A stretch of 5,073 nt of DNA from DATMYQ01 sp035560935 (GTDB lineage Bacteria; Bacillota; Negativicutes; Sporomusales; Sporomusaceae): NCBI GenBank assembly GCA_035560935.1, contig DATMYQ010000197.1, positions 1 to 5,073 of the forward strand, given 5' to 3'. The notes under the pieces were generated by a model. It saw nothing but the letters and a program-made list of their open reading frames with translations, had not been told where the DNA came from and did not search any database. A program made the position numbers and the translations under genes. Shown one piece after another: positions 1-5,073 of the stretch. Positions within the stretch are counted from its first letter, which is position 1. Every line of letters starts with the position of its first letter.

Positions 1-55
1 TTAAAAAACCGACTTGTTGGCTCATCAAAGAGCTATGGATGAATACAGAAAAATT

Positions 56-61
56 GGGAGG
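56..61 (+). promoter_or_regulatory. Ribosome binding site fixing the start of the lyase gene
   Basis: GGGAGG lies 10 bases before the ATG at 72. The alternative in-frame ATG at 39 has no comparable purine-rich site at a usable distance and would place this Shine-Dalgarno sequence inside the coding region. I therefore prefer the start at 72. No convincing -35/-10 pair is visible in bases 1-55, so the promoter probably lies outside the window. Confidence 0.7.
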
Positions 62-71
62 AAAATTTCCT

Positions 72-1346
72 ATGAATGACACAACACCGGAACCTTCAGT
101 CAAATGCGAAACAAGACGTTCGTTTCTCACTCTCTGCTCGCCTGAAACACGACGGTTACAAGACCCTGTTTTCAATCCCTATGCGGTTTCCGGGCATCCA
201 AACCCATCCGGTCTCGGCGATGCCGCCCGTTTTTCGCAAACGGGTTCCTGGGGACAAAGTTCTGTTTTGTTTCCTACTCTTGAGACCTACCGCACAGCGG
301 ACCAATGCGGCCAAGCGCCTTATGGCGGGGCGGAATATGGCATTCCTCTGACCCCCGAAGCCGACGCCGTGTGCAGAAAAATTGCGGCGCTTCACCACGG
401 TCATGGGGCCGTTATCTGCCCGTCAGGATTATCGGCGATTGCAACAACGTTAGACGCATTTTCACCTAAAGCGGTCCTTATCCCTGACAATGTATACGGG
501 CCGCTGATCCGGTTTCTGAACCGGCGGCGCTTAAAGCAAATCCGTTATCCCGCAGGCGCTTCGGCAGAAGAATTTCGTTCGGCTTTATTAAAAGCACGGA
601 TAGAATATTCGCAACGCGAAGACCTCCTTGTCTATATCGAAGCTCCGGGCAGCGGCACCTTCGAAATCCCCGACATTGAGGGGATTGTCGCTGTAGCCCA
701 GGATGCCAATCTGCGTACGGTGATGGACAACACCTGGGCCAGCCACGTCCGTTTTAAACCGCTTGAACACGGTATCGATATCGTTGTACAAGCGACGACG
801 AAATACGAAGGCGGTTATGGTGATACGCCATCGGGTGTTGTTATTGCCAAGCACCCCCAAGACCTGCAAATCATCGCCGACGAATTGCGCGCAACCGGCA
901 ACGGCGCCGTCGCGCCAACAACTTGCTCACGGCTTTATCACCGAATTGATACCACCGCAGACAGACTCAGCCGTCACGCCGACACCGCCCGCCAACTGAT
1001 CGACTGGTTCCTGAAGCAGCCGTTCGTCGCCGATGTCCTGTCGCCAACGCTGAAAACCTCCCTTTATCACGAACGTTTCCAACGCTATTTCGGCAAAGGA
1101 AATGGCCTTTTCAGCGTCGTTTTCCGCCCGGATCTCCCGGCACAACGCGTTGAGACTTTTGTTGATGCGTTAAACCTGTTCTGGGTTGCCGAAAGCTGGG
1201 GCGGGCATTTGTCGCTTGTGTTGCCGGTGCATGGCAAACGCGAAGTTACGCCCCTGCCGGCTGGTTATGTTTTGCGCTTCCACGCCGGACTCGAAGACTG
1301 CCAGGATCTTTTGCGCGATCTCAGTCAGGCGGCAGAGTGTTTATAA
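72..1346 (+). CDS. MetC-like cystathionine beta-lyase, PLP-dependent (Cys/Met metabolism family)
   Basis: Predicted cytoplasmic fold-type I PLP enzyme of 424 residues. MetC enzymes cleave cystathionine to homocysteine, pyruvate and ammonia in methionine synthesis and often act on other C-S bonds. Visible landmarks, numbered from the ATG at 72: Tyr89 of the YG loop, the PSGLSA cofactor loop at 117-122, Tyr142 in DNVYGP, Asp219 in DNTWA, the Schiff-base lysine Lys244 in TTKY, SWGG at 375-378 and Arg402 in LRFHAGLED, which should bind the substrate carboxylate. DNTW and SWGG point to MetC rather than to gamma-synthase or gamma-lyase. Two family motifs are altered: the YGR loop reads YGIP, losing the arginine that in E. 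coli MetC (Arg58) contacts the PLP phosphate of the neighbouring subunit, and the GHSD after the lysine reads GYGD. It is about 30 residues longer than E. coli MetC, mostly at the N-terminus. It converges on the other four genes. Another C-S lyase specificity is possible. Confidence 0.85.
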   Translation: MNDTTPEPSVKCETRRSFLTLCSPETRRLQDPVFNPYAVSGHPNPSGLGDAARFSQTGSWGQSSVLFPTLETYRTADQCGQAPYGGAEYGIPLTPEADAVCRKIAALHHGHGAVICPSGLSAIATTLDAFSPKAVLIPDNVYGPLIRFLNRRRLKQIRYPAGASAEEFRSALLKARIEYSQREDLLVYIEAPGSGTFEIPDIEGIVAVAQDANLRTVMDNTWASHVRFKPLEHGIDIVVQATTKYEGGYGDTPSGVVIAKHPQDLQIIADELRATGNGAVAPTTCSRLYHRIDTTADRLSRHADTARQLIDWFLKQPFVADVLSPTLKTSLYHERFQRYFGKGNGLFSVVFRPDLPAQRVETFVDALNLFWVAESWGGHLSLVLPVHGKREVTPLPAGYVLRFHAGLEDCQDLLRDLSQAAECL

Positions 1347-1384
1347 TACTGGTGGGTTTAGTTTGACAGAGGTACATTGGATTA

Positions 1385-1442
1385 CAAATACAAACGCCAG
1401 AGAGCTCGCAAATTTGCGTGAGCTCTTTGGCGTTTATGTTTG
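1385..1442. terminator. Long imperfect hairpin between convergent genes, probable bidirectional terminator
   Basis: The arm AAACGCCA at 1392-1399 pairs with TGGCGTTT at 1428-1435. The stem continues inward through GAGAGCTC at 1400-1407 against GAGCTCTT at 1420-1427, with one G-T wobble, and the apex is GCAAATTTGC. Outside the core, CAAATA at 1385-1390 pairs with TGTTTG at 1437-1442, with one wobble, after a C/A mismatch. On the + strand the core stem is followed by TTTATGTTT, and on the - strand by TTTGTATTTG. Both are T-rich but interrupted. It lies 38 bases past the lyase stop and about 75 bases past the SDR stop, where a shared terminator would be expected. Confidence 0.6.
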
Positions 1443-1454
1443 AATGAAAAGAAA

Positions 1455-1507
1455 TTCGTTGTCTGGAAGCCTAATTCAAAACAATTTTGTCTCGTATCGG
1501 CAACGAA
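1455..1507 (-). other. Nested inverted repeat just after the SDR gene, possible second terminator
   Basis: TTCGTTG at 1455-1461 is repeated inverted as CAACGAA at 1501-1507. Between them sits a smaller inverted repeat, CAAAA/TTTTG at 1477-1489. Read on the - strand the outer stem is followed by TTTCTTTT, as a terminator for the SDR gene would be. The 39-base spacing and weak inner pairing make it much less convincing than the hairpin at 1385-1442. The rest of the 1347-1517 gap holds nothing else I can support. Confidence 0.25.
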
Positions 1508-1517
1508 AAGTTCCTGT

Positions 1518-2303
1518 TTACAGATCCGCCTGTTTCCAGGCAGCCGCCGAATTTTGCACGCACAGTTTCCCTCCGCTGACTTCAATATGCGTACCGGTAA
1601 TATAGCGGGCAGCGTCGGAAGCCAGAAAAACCACAGCTTCAGCAATCTCATCGGCAGTACCCACGCGGTTTAAGGGAATTTGCTCGGTAAGTTTTGCCCG
1701 GTTTTGCTGAATAACCTGCTTGGTCATTTCCGTTTCGGTCAAACCCGGCACATACGATGCCACGCGGATATTCCAGGGAGCCAGTTCTCCCGCAACGACC
1801 TTGGTAAAGCACAAAACAGCGGCCTTGCTCGTGGCATAAGCCCCGCTGCCGACGGAAGGGAAGAACGCCGCAATGGAAGCCGCATTCAGTATGACGCCGC
1901 TTTTTTGTTTTTTCATGTATTTCGCCGCCGTTTTCGCGCCGATAAAAATGGATTTGAGGTTGGTATCCATCACTTCATCCCACTCGTTTTCTTCCATATC
2001 CATCACTAGCTTTTGCGGATAAAATCCCGCATTATTGATCCAAACATCAATTCGCCCGTATTCTGCCGCCACTGTTGCGGCAAAGTTTTCCACGTCCCGG
2101 CCATTTACTACATCCACCGACGCCGCAATGATCGAGAATCCAAGCTGACTGCACTCCTTAGCCGCGGCTGCCAGCTTCTCCTTATTTCTGGCGCAAATCG
2201 CTACTTTGCAGCCTTCCTGCAGAAATTTCAGTGCGCAAGCTTTGCCGATTCCATCCGACCCACCCGTGATAACAACTACTTTTTCCGCCAACCCTAGTTC
2301 CAT
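1518..2303 (-). CDS. Classical short-chain dehydrogenase/reductase (SDR), substrate unknown
   Basis: Predicted cytoplasmic NAD(P)-dependent oxidoreductase of 261 residues with one Rossmann domain. In order: the dinucleotide-binding motif TGGSDGIG at 13-20, Arg39 after the second strand (in ICARN), an arrangement usual in NADP(H)-preferring members, NNAG at 90-93, and the catalytic tetrad Asn115 (TNLKS), Ser143 (AASIAA), Tyr156 and Lys160 (YATSK). The PG at 186-187 and SGG at 243-245 close the core. About 16 residues follow SGG, a slightly longer tail than most classical SDRs have. Many relatives are annotated as 3-oxoacyl-ACP reductase (FabG) or glucose/gluconate dehydrogenase. Nothing here singles out one substrate, and no fatty-acid genes are nearby. 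The start chosen is the ATG at 2303; a TTG three codons upstream lies one base from the ribosome binding site, too close to be used. The gene follows the transporter stop by 21 bases, so the two are probably one transcript. Confidence 0.92.
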   Translation of the reverse strand: MELGLAEKVVVITGGSDGIGKACALKFLQEGCKVAICARNKEKLAAAAKECSQLGFSIIAASVDVVNGRDVENFAATVAAEYGRIDVWINNAGFYPQKLVMDMEENEWDEVMDTNLKSIFIGAKTAAKYMKKQKSGVILNAASIAAFFPSVGSGAYATSKAAVLCFTKVVAGELAPWNIRVASYVPGLTETEMTKQVIQQNRAKLTEQIPLNRVGTADEIAEAVVFLASDAARYITGTHIEVSGGKLCVQNSAAAWKQADL

Positions 2304-2313
2304 TTTTTTCAAA

Positions 2314-2319
2314 TCCTTT
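2314..2319 (-). promoter_or_regulatory. Ribosome binding site of the SDR gene
   Basis: AAAGGA on the - strand lies 10 bases before the ATG at 2303. It is only one base from the in-frame TTG at 2312, which argues against that longer start. It falls inside the 21-base gap after the transporter gene, consistent with translation from a shared mRNA. Confidence 0.6.
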
Positions 2320-2324
2320 CATCA

Positions 2325-3497
2325 CTAATTTGATCCGTTTTTTTGCCGCCATAAGGCATAATAAACAACGCCGGCCATACCCACAATGACTGCGGTGGAC
2401 AGATACATGGCGCGATATCCCGCATGAGAAGCAATCAGACTAAGCAAAAAAGAACCCAGTCCCACGCTAATATCCAACGCCAGAAAATATGTGGCCGTAG
2501 CCACGCCGGCCCGCTGTCGCGGTGAATTTTGTATCGCCAGTGTTTGGAAAGCAGGGCTCAACGCACCGAAACCAAGCCCAATAATCGCTGCCGATGTCAA
2601 AAAACCCGGTATTCCCTGGATTTGGCTCAGATAGATTAACCCCAGCGCGAATATGATAAAACCTGGATAAACTACGCTATTGGCGCCGGATTGATCGAAC
2701 AGCCTGCCCACGATTGGCCGGGTGGCCACAATCACTAAAGCGAATACCGCAAAAAAAACACTTGTATATTCTGTTATGTTGAGCTGCTTGGCATATAGCG
2801 CGATGAACACCAGCACACCAGCATAAGCAAAAAATATCAAGCCGCCCATCAGGGCCATAGGCAAGGCTTTGGGCTCTATATAACTGCTTCCCGCCGGATT
2901 TCGGTCTGTTTTTTTCGCTGTTTCCTGCACAAGTACCGCTGAGATGTTCCTGTTTCCAGACCCGAAGGATAATACCGCCAAAGCAACACACCCGGCAAAT
3001 AATATATCAAATGGATAGTGGGCGATGATGACTAAACTAAAAAAGGGCCCAACAACCATTGCCAGGTTGGAAAACACGGCAAAGTAGCCAATGCCCTCCC
3101 CTTTACGCTGCGTGGGAAGTACCAGCACCGCCATCGTCGCCATGGTTGTGGTCCCGGTGGCAAATACCGCCCCGTGAAGCAAACGTATCACCAGCAAAAA
3201 ACACAGCCCGTTTACGCCTAAATACAAAATACTGACCAACAAAAAACTTCCTAACGATAGCAGCAACATTTTCCTTTTATCAATTTCGTCTATCCATTTA
3301 CCGGCCAGAGGGCGGCATAACACCGCCCCGATCTGGAAAAAAGTCATGGCCAGTCCGGCTTGCCAATCATTGCCCTGCAATCGATCAATAACAAAGATCG
3401 GGAGCGCGACAATCAGGGCATAATGAGTCATGTACTGGAAAAAGTTGCTTAGGCTCATTCCCAGAAATTCTTTCGTCCACAGTGGTTGTTTCTCCAT
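2325..3497 (-). CDS. Major facilitator superfamily (MFS) transporter, 12 TM
   Basis: Inner-membrane secondary transporter of 390 residues, a usual length for 12-helix MFS proteins. Hydrophobic segments lie at about 13-37, 45-66, 76-93, 97-120, 134-158, 163-180, then 211-236, 244-262, 276-292, 298-318, 334-357 and 361-383, with a polar central loop at 181-210 between the two halves. The loop after helix 2 carries a motif-A version, GKWIDEIDKRKMLL at 66-79, and the second half has a matching GRLFDQSG at 264-271. GYFAVFSNLAMVVGP at 137-151 resembles the helix-5 antiporter motif of drug/sugar exporters, so export by proton antiport is plausible. The substrate is not deducible. The ATG at 3497 is preceded by AAGGTGA at 3502-3508. 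The SDR gene follows 21 bases later, so the transporter may move the substrate or product of that enzyme. There is no sign of truncation or frameshift. Confidence 0.9.
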   Translation of the reverse strand: MEKQPLWTKEFLGMSLSNFFQYMTHYALIVALPIFVIDRLQGNDWQAGLAMTFFQIGAVLCRPLAGKWIDEIDKRKMLLLSLGSFLLVSILYLGVNGLCFLLVIRLLHGAVFATGTTTMATMAVLVLPTQRKGEGIGYFAVFSNLAMVVGPFFSLVIIAHYPFDILFAGCVALAVLSFGSGNRNISAVLVQETAKKTDRNPAGSSYIEPKALPMALMGGLIFFAYAGVLVFIALYAKQLNITEYTSVFFAVFALVIVATRPIVGRLFDQSGANSVVYPGFIIFALGLIYLSQIQGIPGFLTSAAIIGLGFGALSPAFQTLAIQNSPRQRAGVATATYFLALDISVGLGSFLLSLIASHAGYRAMYLSTAVIVGMAGVVYYALWRQKNGSN

Positions 3498-3580
3498 GAT
3501 TTCACCTTATCTTCCAATCAGCAAGCACTTCCAGGAAAGCCGTTTCTTTGCGGCAACCTTTGGCATTGACTCCACTTAAC

Positions 3581-3602
3581 AAAAAAGACCGCCTCTAACG
3601 GT
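3581..3602 (-). terminator. Short terminator-like hairpin after the DUF2148 gene
   Basis: Read on the - strand, ACCGTT pairs with GGCGGT around an AGA loop (3588-3602), with two G-U pairs next to the loop. The stem is followed by C and then six T (3581-3586). It starts 17 bases past the DUF2148 stop. The stem is only six pairs, so termination may be partial and allow some read-through into the transporter gene. The rest of the gap up to 3498 shows no clear promoter for the transporter. Confidence 0.45.
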
Positions 3603-3618
3603 ACATCCAAATCCTAAA

Positions 3619-4146
3619 CTAGCGATCAAAAAACGGACTTTTCCCCGATATGCTCAGCGGAATTCCGTAGGCGATACGCACGCCCTCTTCCAGCATGCCC
3701 AGCTGTATCGCCGCCTTACCCACGCTGAACATAACCCGGTTGTCGGCATGATGCAAAGCAGCAGTGGTCACAGCCGATCCCAGCGCAATCCCCAGATCCC
3801 CGACGCTGATTGCGCACAAACCCGTTCCCTGCGCACATTCCCCGCAGTTTTTATAGCCGCAGAAACCACAGGGACTGACTCCCATCGGTTTCACCTTCTC
3901 ACCCAGCAGTACAACTAACGGTGCTTTATCCAAACAGTCCGCGTCGCGTTCAAAAAATTGCATTTCGGCTTCCTTGGCAATCCGTCTCATTTCCGCCGAC
4001 AGCTTGGTTTTTTCTTCTCCCGTGATGATACAGGTCACTAAGTTATCCACACCACGGCCTTTCGGCGCGGTTCTCGCCGCCACGCACATGAATTCAGCAA
4101 TTTGTGCCGCAGCACGATTTTCCACTTCCTGACTGTTAATAATCAT
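3619..4146 (-). CDS. DUF2148 ferredoxin-like domain protein with cysteine cluster, function unknown
   Basis: Predicted cytoplasmic protein of 175 residues matching the DUF2148 family, found mainly in anaerobic bacteria and archaea and often labelled ferredoxin domain-containing. The diagnostic region is a cysteine cluster: Cys93, Cys96, Cys101, Cys104 (pattern C-x2-C-x4-C-x2-C, in SPCGFCGYKNCGEC), then Cys111 in GLCAISVGDLGIALGSA. These could bind an iron-sulfur cluster. Further cysteines are Cys21, Cys39 and Cys71. The N-terminal third is helical and charged, and the part after the cluster is alanine- and glycine-rich with a conserved-looking GDLGIALGSAV. No transmembrane segment is present. 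The length is normal for the family. The ATG at 4146 is preceded by AGAAGG at 4155-4160, 8 bases away. The gene lies between the DeoR repressor and the transporter, which makes a redox or sensing role in the same process possible, but no reaction is established for the family. Confidence 0.85.
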   Translation of the reverse strand: MIINSQEVENRAAAQIAEFMCVAARTAPKGRGVDNLVTCIITGEEKTKLSAEMRRIAKEAEMQFFERDADCLDKAPLVVLLGEKVKPMGVSPCGFCGYKNCGECAQGTGLCAISVGDLGIALGSAVTTAALHHADNRVMFSVGKAAIQLGMLEEGVRIAYGIPLSISGKSPFFDR

Positions 4147-4187
4147 CTGCTTCGCCTTCTTTCCCTTTTCTTAAAGCCACTTCTGTT

Positions 4188-4193
4188 ATTATG
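4188..4193 (-). promoter_or_regulatory. Possible -10 box for the DUF2148 gene
   Basis: CATAAT on the - strand matches the -10 consensus at five of six bases and lies 41 bases before the ATG. An overlapping candidate, TATGAT, lies at 4198-4203. Neither has a good -35 hexamer at 16-18 bases; the nearest TTG-type hexamer, TTGCCT, is 20 bases upstream of CATAAT. A weak or activator-dependent promoter is possible. Confidence 0.3.
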
Positions 4194-4204
4194 CTAAATC
4201 ATAG

Positions 4205-4258
4205 GATACTTTCAGGCAAGTACGCACTTAATGGTGGTATAGTATCTTGTGACATACT
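4205..4258. promoter_or_regulatory. Candidate operator: two AGTAT/ATACT inverted repeats before the DUF2148 gene
   Basis: AGTAT at 4241-4245 and ATACT at 4254-4258 form a 5-base inverted repeat with an 8-base spacer. TACTT at 4207-4211 and AAGTA at 4218-4222 form a second one with a 6-base spacer. GATACT at 4205-4210 is also the exact inverse of AGTATC at 4241-4246. The two repeat centres are 35 bases apart, about three helical turns. The second repeat covers the place where a -35 box would fall if CATAAT (- strand, 4188-4193) is the -10 box. No T-run follows the first repeat on the - strand, so it does not look like a terminator for the deoR-type gene. Binding by the adjacent DeoR protein is inferred only from position. 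Confidence 0.4.
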
Positions 4259-4259
4259 G

Positions 4260-5045
4260 TTATTTTTGCGCTGTTAACCACTGCAACCGGTCTACTTCCA
4301 CTTCGCTCTCCCACTCATTGGGCATCTTCTGGTCGCAAACCACGATGTCAAAATCACGCAGCGTGGCAAAATGGTATAGATAACTTGCGTTCATTTTCGC
4401 CGAATCCGCCAACAAAATTTTTGTCGCCGACTTCTCAAGCAAAATCTGAGACAGCCGGATATTTTCCTCAATGAGTGTGCTGACACTTTGCGGTGCAAAG
4501 CCGGCGCAGGAAAGAAACGCTTTGTTAACGGCGACTTTAGTCAGCATATCCTCGGCAAAAAAGCCACTCATAGCCAGGGAAGCCGAAGTGGCCTCACCAC
4601 CAATCACTACGACCCGGCCGTCAAAGCTTCCTTCTTTGCGGCAGTGCAGCAATCCCAACGCCATCGGCAACGAGTTCGTAACTACAAACAATCCCCGTTT
4701 GGTTAAAAGGGGTTGCAGCAATTGTTCGGTGGTACTGCCGCCCAACAAAGCGATGGTATCATTGTCTTCTATCAGACTAACGGCCGTTGCTGCGATCTTC
4801 TGCTTGGCAGCAACGTTATACAGGGCCCGTTCATTATACAACAATTCAAAAGAAGTACTTTTGACCTTAATGGCACCGCCAAAGGTCTTTTTTATTTTCT
4901 TTTCGGCAGCCAGCGCGTCCAAATCCCGCCGTATGGTTTCCATAGTGACGCCGAACTGTTCTGCCAATACTTTAACGTATACTTTATCTTTAACCTGCAA
5001 CTCTTCAAGAATCCGGGACCGCCGTTCTTCTACCGAATAATACAC
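4260..5045 (-). CDS. DeoR-family transcriptional repressor
   Basis: Predicted cytoplasmic DNA-binding regulator of 261 residues from the GTG start, the normal size for the family. The N-terminus has the typical EERRSRILEEL opening and a winged helix-turn-helix at about 20-60; the signature VLAEQFGVTMETIRRDLDAL is at 26-45, followed by the wing with TFGGAI. The C-terminal sensor domain (DeoRC, ribose-5-phosphate isomerase-like fold) shows GGSTTE at 102-107, VVTNS at 121-125, IGGE at 148-151 and LLADSAKM at 211-218. Relatives bind a phosphorylated sugar or related metabolite there and release DNA. The effector here is unknown. The reading frame stays open to the right edge of the window and has an in-frame TTG at 5063, but DeoR proteins normally begin a few residues before EERR, and the GTG at 5045 has GGTGA five bases upstream. 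The gene is first in the - strand group and probably regulates itself or its neighbours. Confidence 0.9.
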   Translation of the reverse strand: MYYSVEERRSRILEELQVKDKVYVKVLAEQFGVTMETIRRDLDALAAEKKIKKTFGGAIKVKSTSFELLYNERALYNVAAKQKIAATAVSLIEDNDTIALLGGSTTEQLLQPLLTKRGLFVVTNSLPMALGLLHCRKEGSFDGRVVVIGGEATSASLAMSGFFAEDMLTKVAVNKAFLSCAGFAPQSVSTLIEENIRLSQILLEKSATKILLADSAKMNASYLYHFATLRDFDIVVCDQKMPNEWESEVEVDRLQWLTAQK

Positions 5046-5050
5046 GCTAT

Positions 5051-5055
5051 TCACC
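5051..5055 (-). promoter_or_regulatory. Ribosome binding site supporting the GTG start of the DeoR-type gene
   Basis: GGTGA, part of a longer G-rich stretch at about 5051-5062, lies five bases before the GTG at 5045. If the TTG at 5063 were the start, this G-rich stretch would be coding, and only ten upstream bases, without a purine-rich site, are visible. The promoter of this gene lies outside the window. Confidence 0.5.
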
Positions 5056-5073
5056 CACCCCAAGATATTATTA

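Noticed and set aside
39..71. Earlier in-frame ATG at 39 for the lyase
   Set aside because: No ribosome binding site precedes it, and the strong GGGAGG at 56-61 fits the ATG at 72 instead.
1363..1391. Consensus-like TTGACA at 1363-1368 on the + strand
   Set aside because: No good -10 hexamer lies 16-18 bases downstream, and no + strand gene follows; the next thing is the long hairpin. Probably a chance match.
2677..2991. 104-codon - strand open frame inside the transporter gene
   Set aside because: It lies in another frame of the MFS gene, whose uninterrupted frame carries all 12 helices. There is no sign of a frameshift.
3528..3556. GCCG/CGGC inverted repeat in front of the transporter gene as a regulatory hairpin
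   Set aside because: Only four pairs around an eight-base loop; common by chance, and not backed by a promoter or T-run.
4471..5040. 189-codon open frame on the + strand opposite the DeoR gene
   Set aside because: It overlaps the DeoR gene completely in antisense, its product shows no recognisable domain, and the DeoR protein on the other strand has clear family motifs.
1..5073. CRISPR array, tRNA/rRNA, transposase, attachment site or riboswitch
   Set aside because: No regularly spaced repeats, cloverleaf-like segment, transposase or integrase motif, or known riboswitch core was seen in any gap. The longest gene-free stretch is 171 bases.

Overview
The window holds five protein-coding genes in two convergent groups. 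No RNA gene, insertion sequence, CRISPR array or integrase is visible. On the + strand, one gene at 72-1346 encodes a PLP-dependent enzyme of the Cys/Met metabolism family, closest to MetC-type cystathionine beta-lyase. On the - strand, read from the right edge leftwards, lie a DeoR-family repressor (4260-5045), a small cysteine-cluster DUF2148 protein (3619-4146), a 12-TM major facilitator transporter (2325-3497) and a classical short-chain dehydrogenase/reductase (1518-2303).

Organism: the - strand genes have moderate GC, clear purine-rich ribosome binding sites and non-ATG start options. DUF2148 proteins are typical of anaerobic bacteria and archaea. Together this suggests an anaerobic Firmicute, possibly a Negativicute/Sporomusa-like organism, but that is a low-confidence inference. 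The + strand gene looks more GC-rich and uses more CGC/GCC codons, so it may have a different history.

Layout: bases 1-71 hold the leader of the lyase gene with a good Shine-Dalgarno sequence. Between the convergent lyase and SDR genes (1347-1517) is a long imperfect hairpin that could end transcription from both sides. The transporter and SDR genes are 21 bases apart and are very probably co-transcribed. The DUF2148 gene is separated by about 110-120 bases on each side. A weak terminator-like hairpin follows it, and the gap in front of it carries two inverted repeats built from AGTAT/ATACT half-sites, a candidate operator for the adjacent DeoR protein.

How the genes may work together: DeoR-family repressors usually sense phosphorylated sugars or related metabolites and control neighbouring catabolic genes. 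Here the neighbours are a transporter, an oxidoreductase and a putative Fe-S protein. A small-molecule transport and redox locus is plausible, but the substrate cannot be read from the sequence. I see no convincing evidence of a wholly new system. The points most worth a second look are the divergent active-site motifs of the MetC-like enzyme, the AGTAT repeats and the unassigned DeoR/DUF2148/MFS/SDR grouping.
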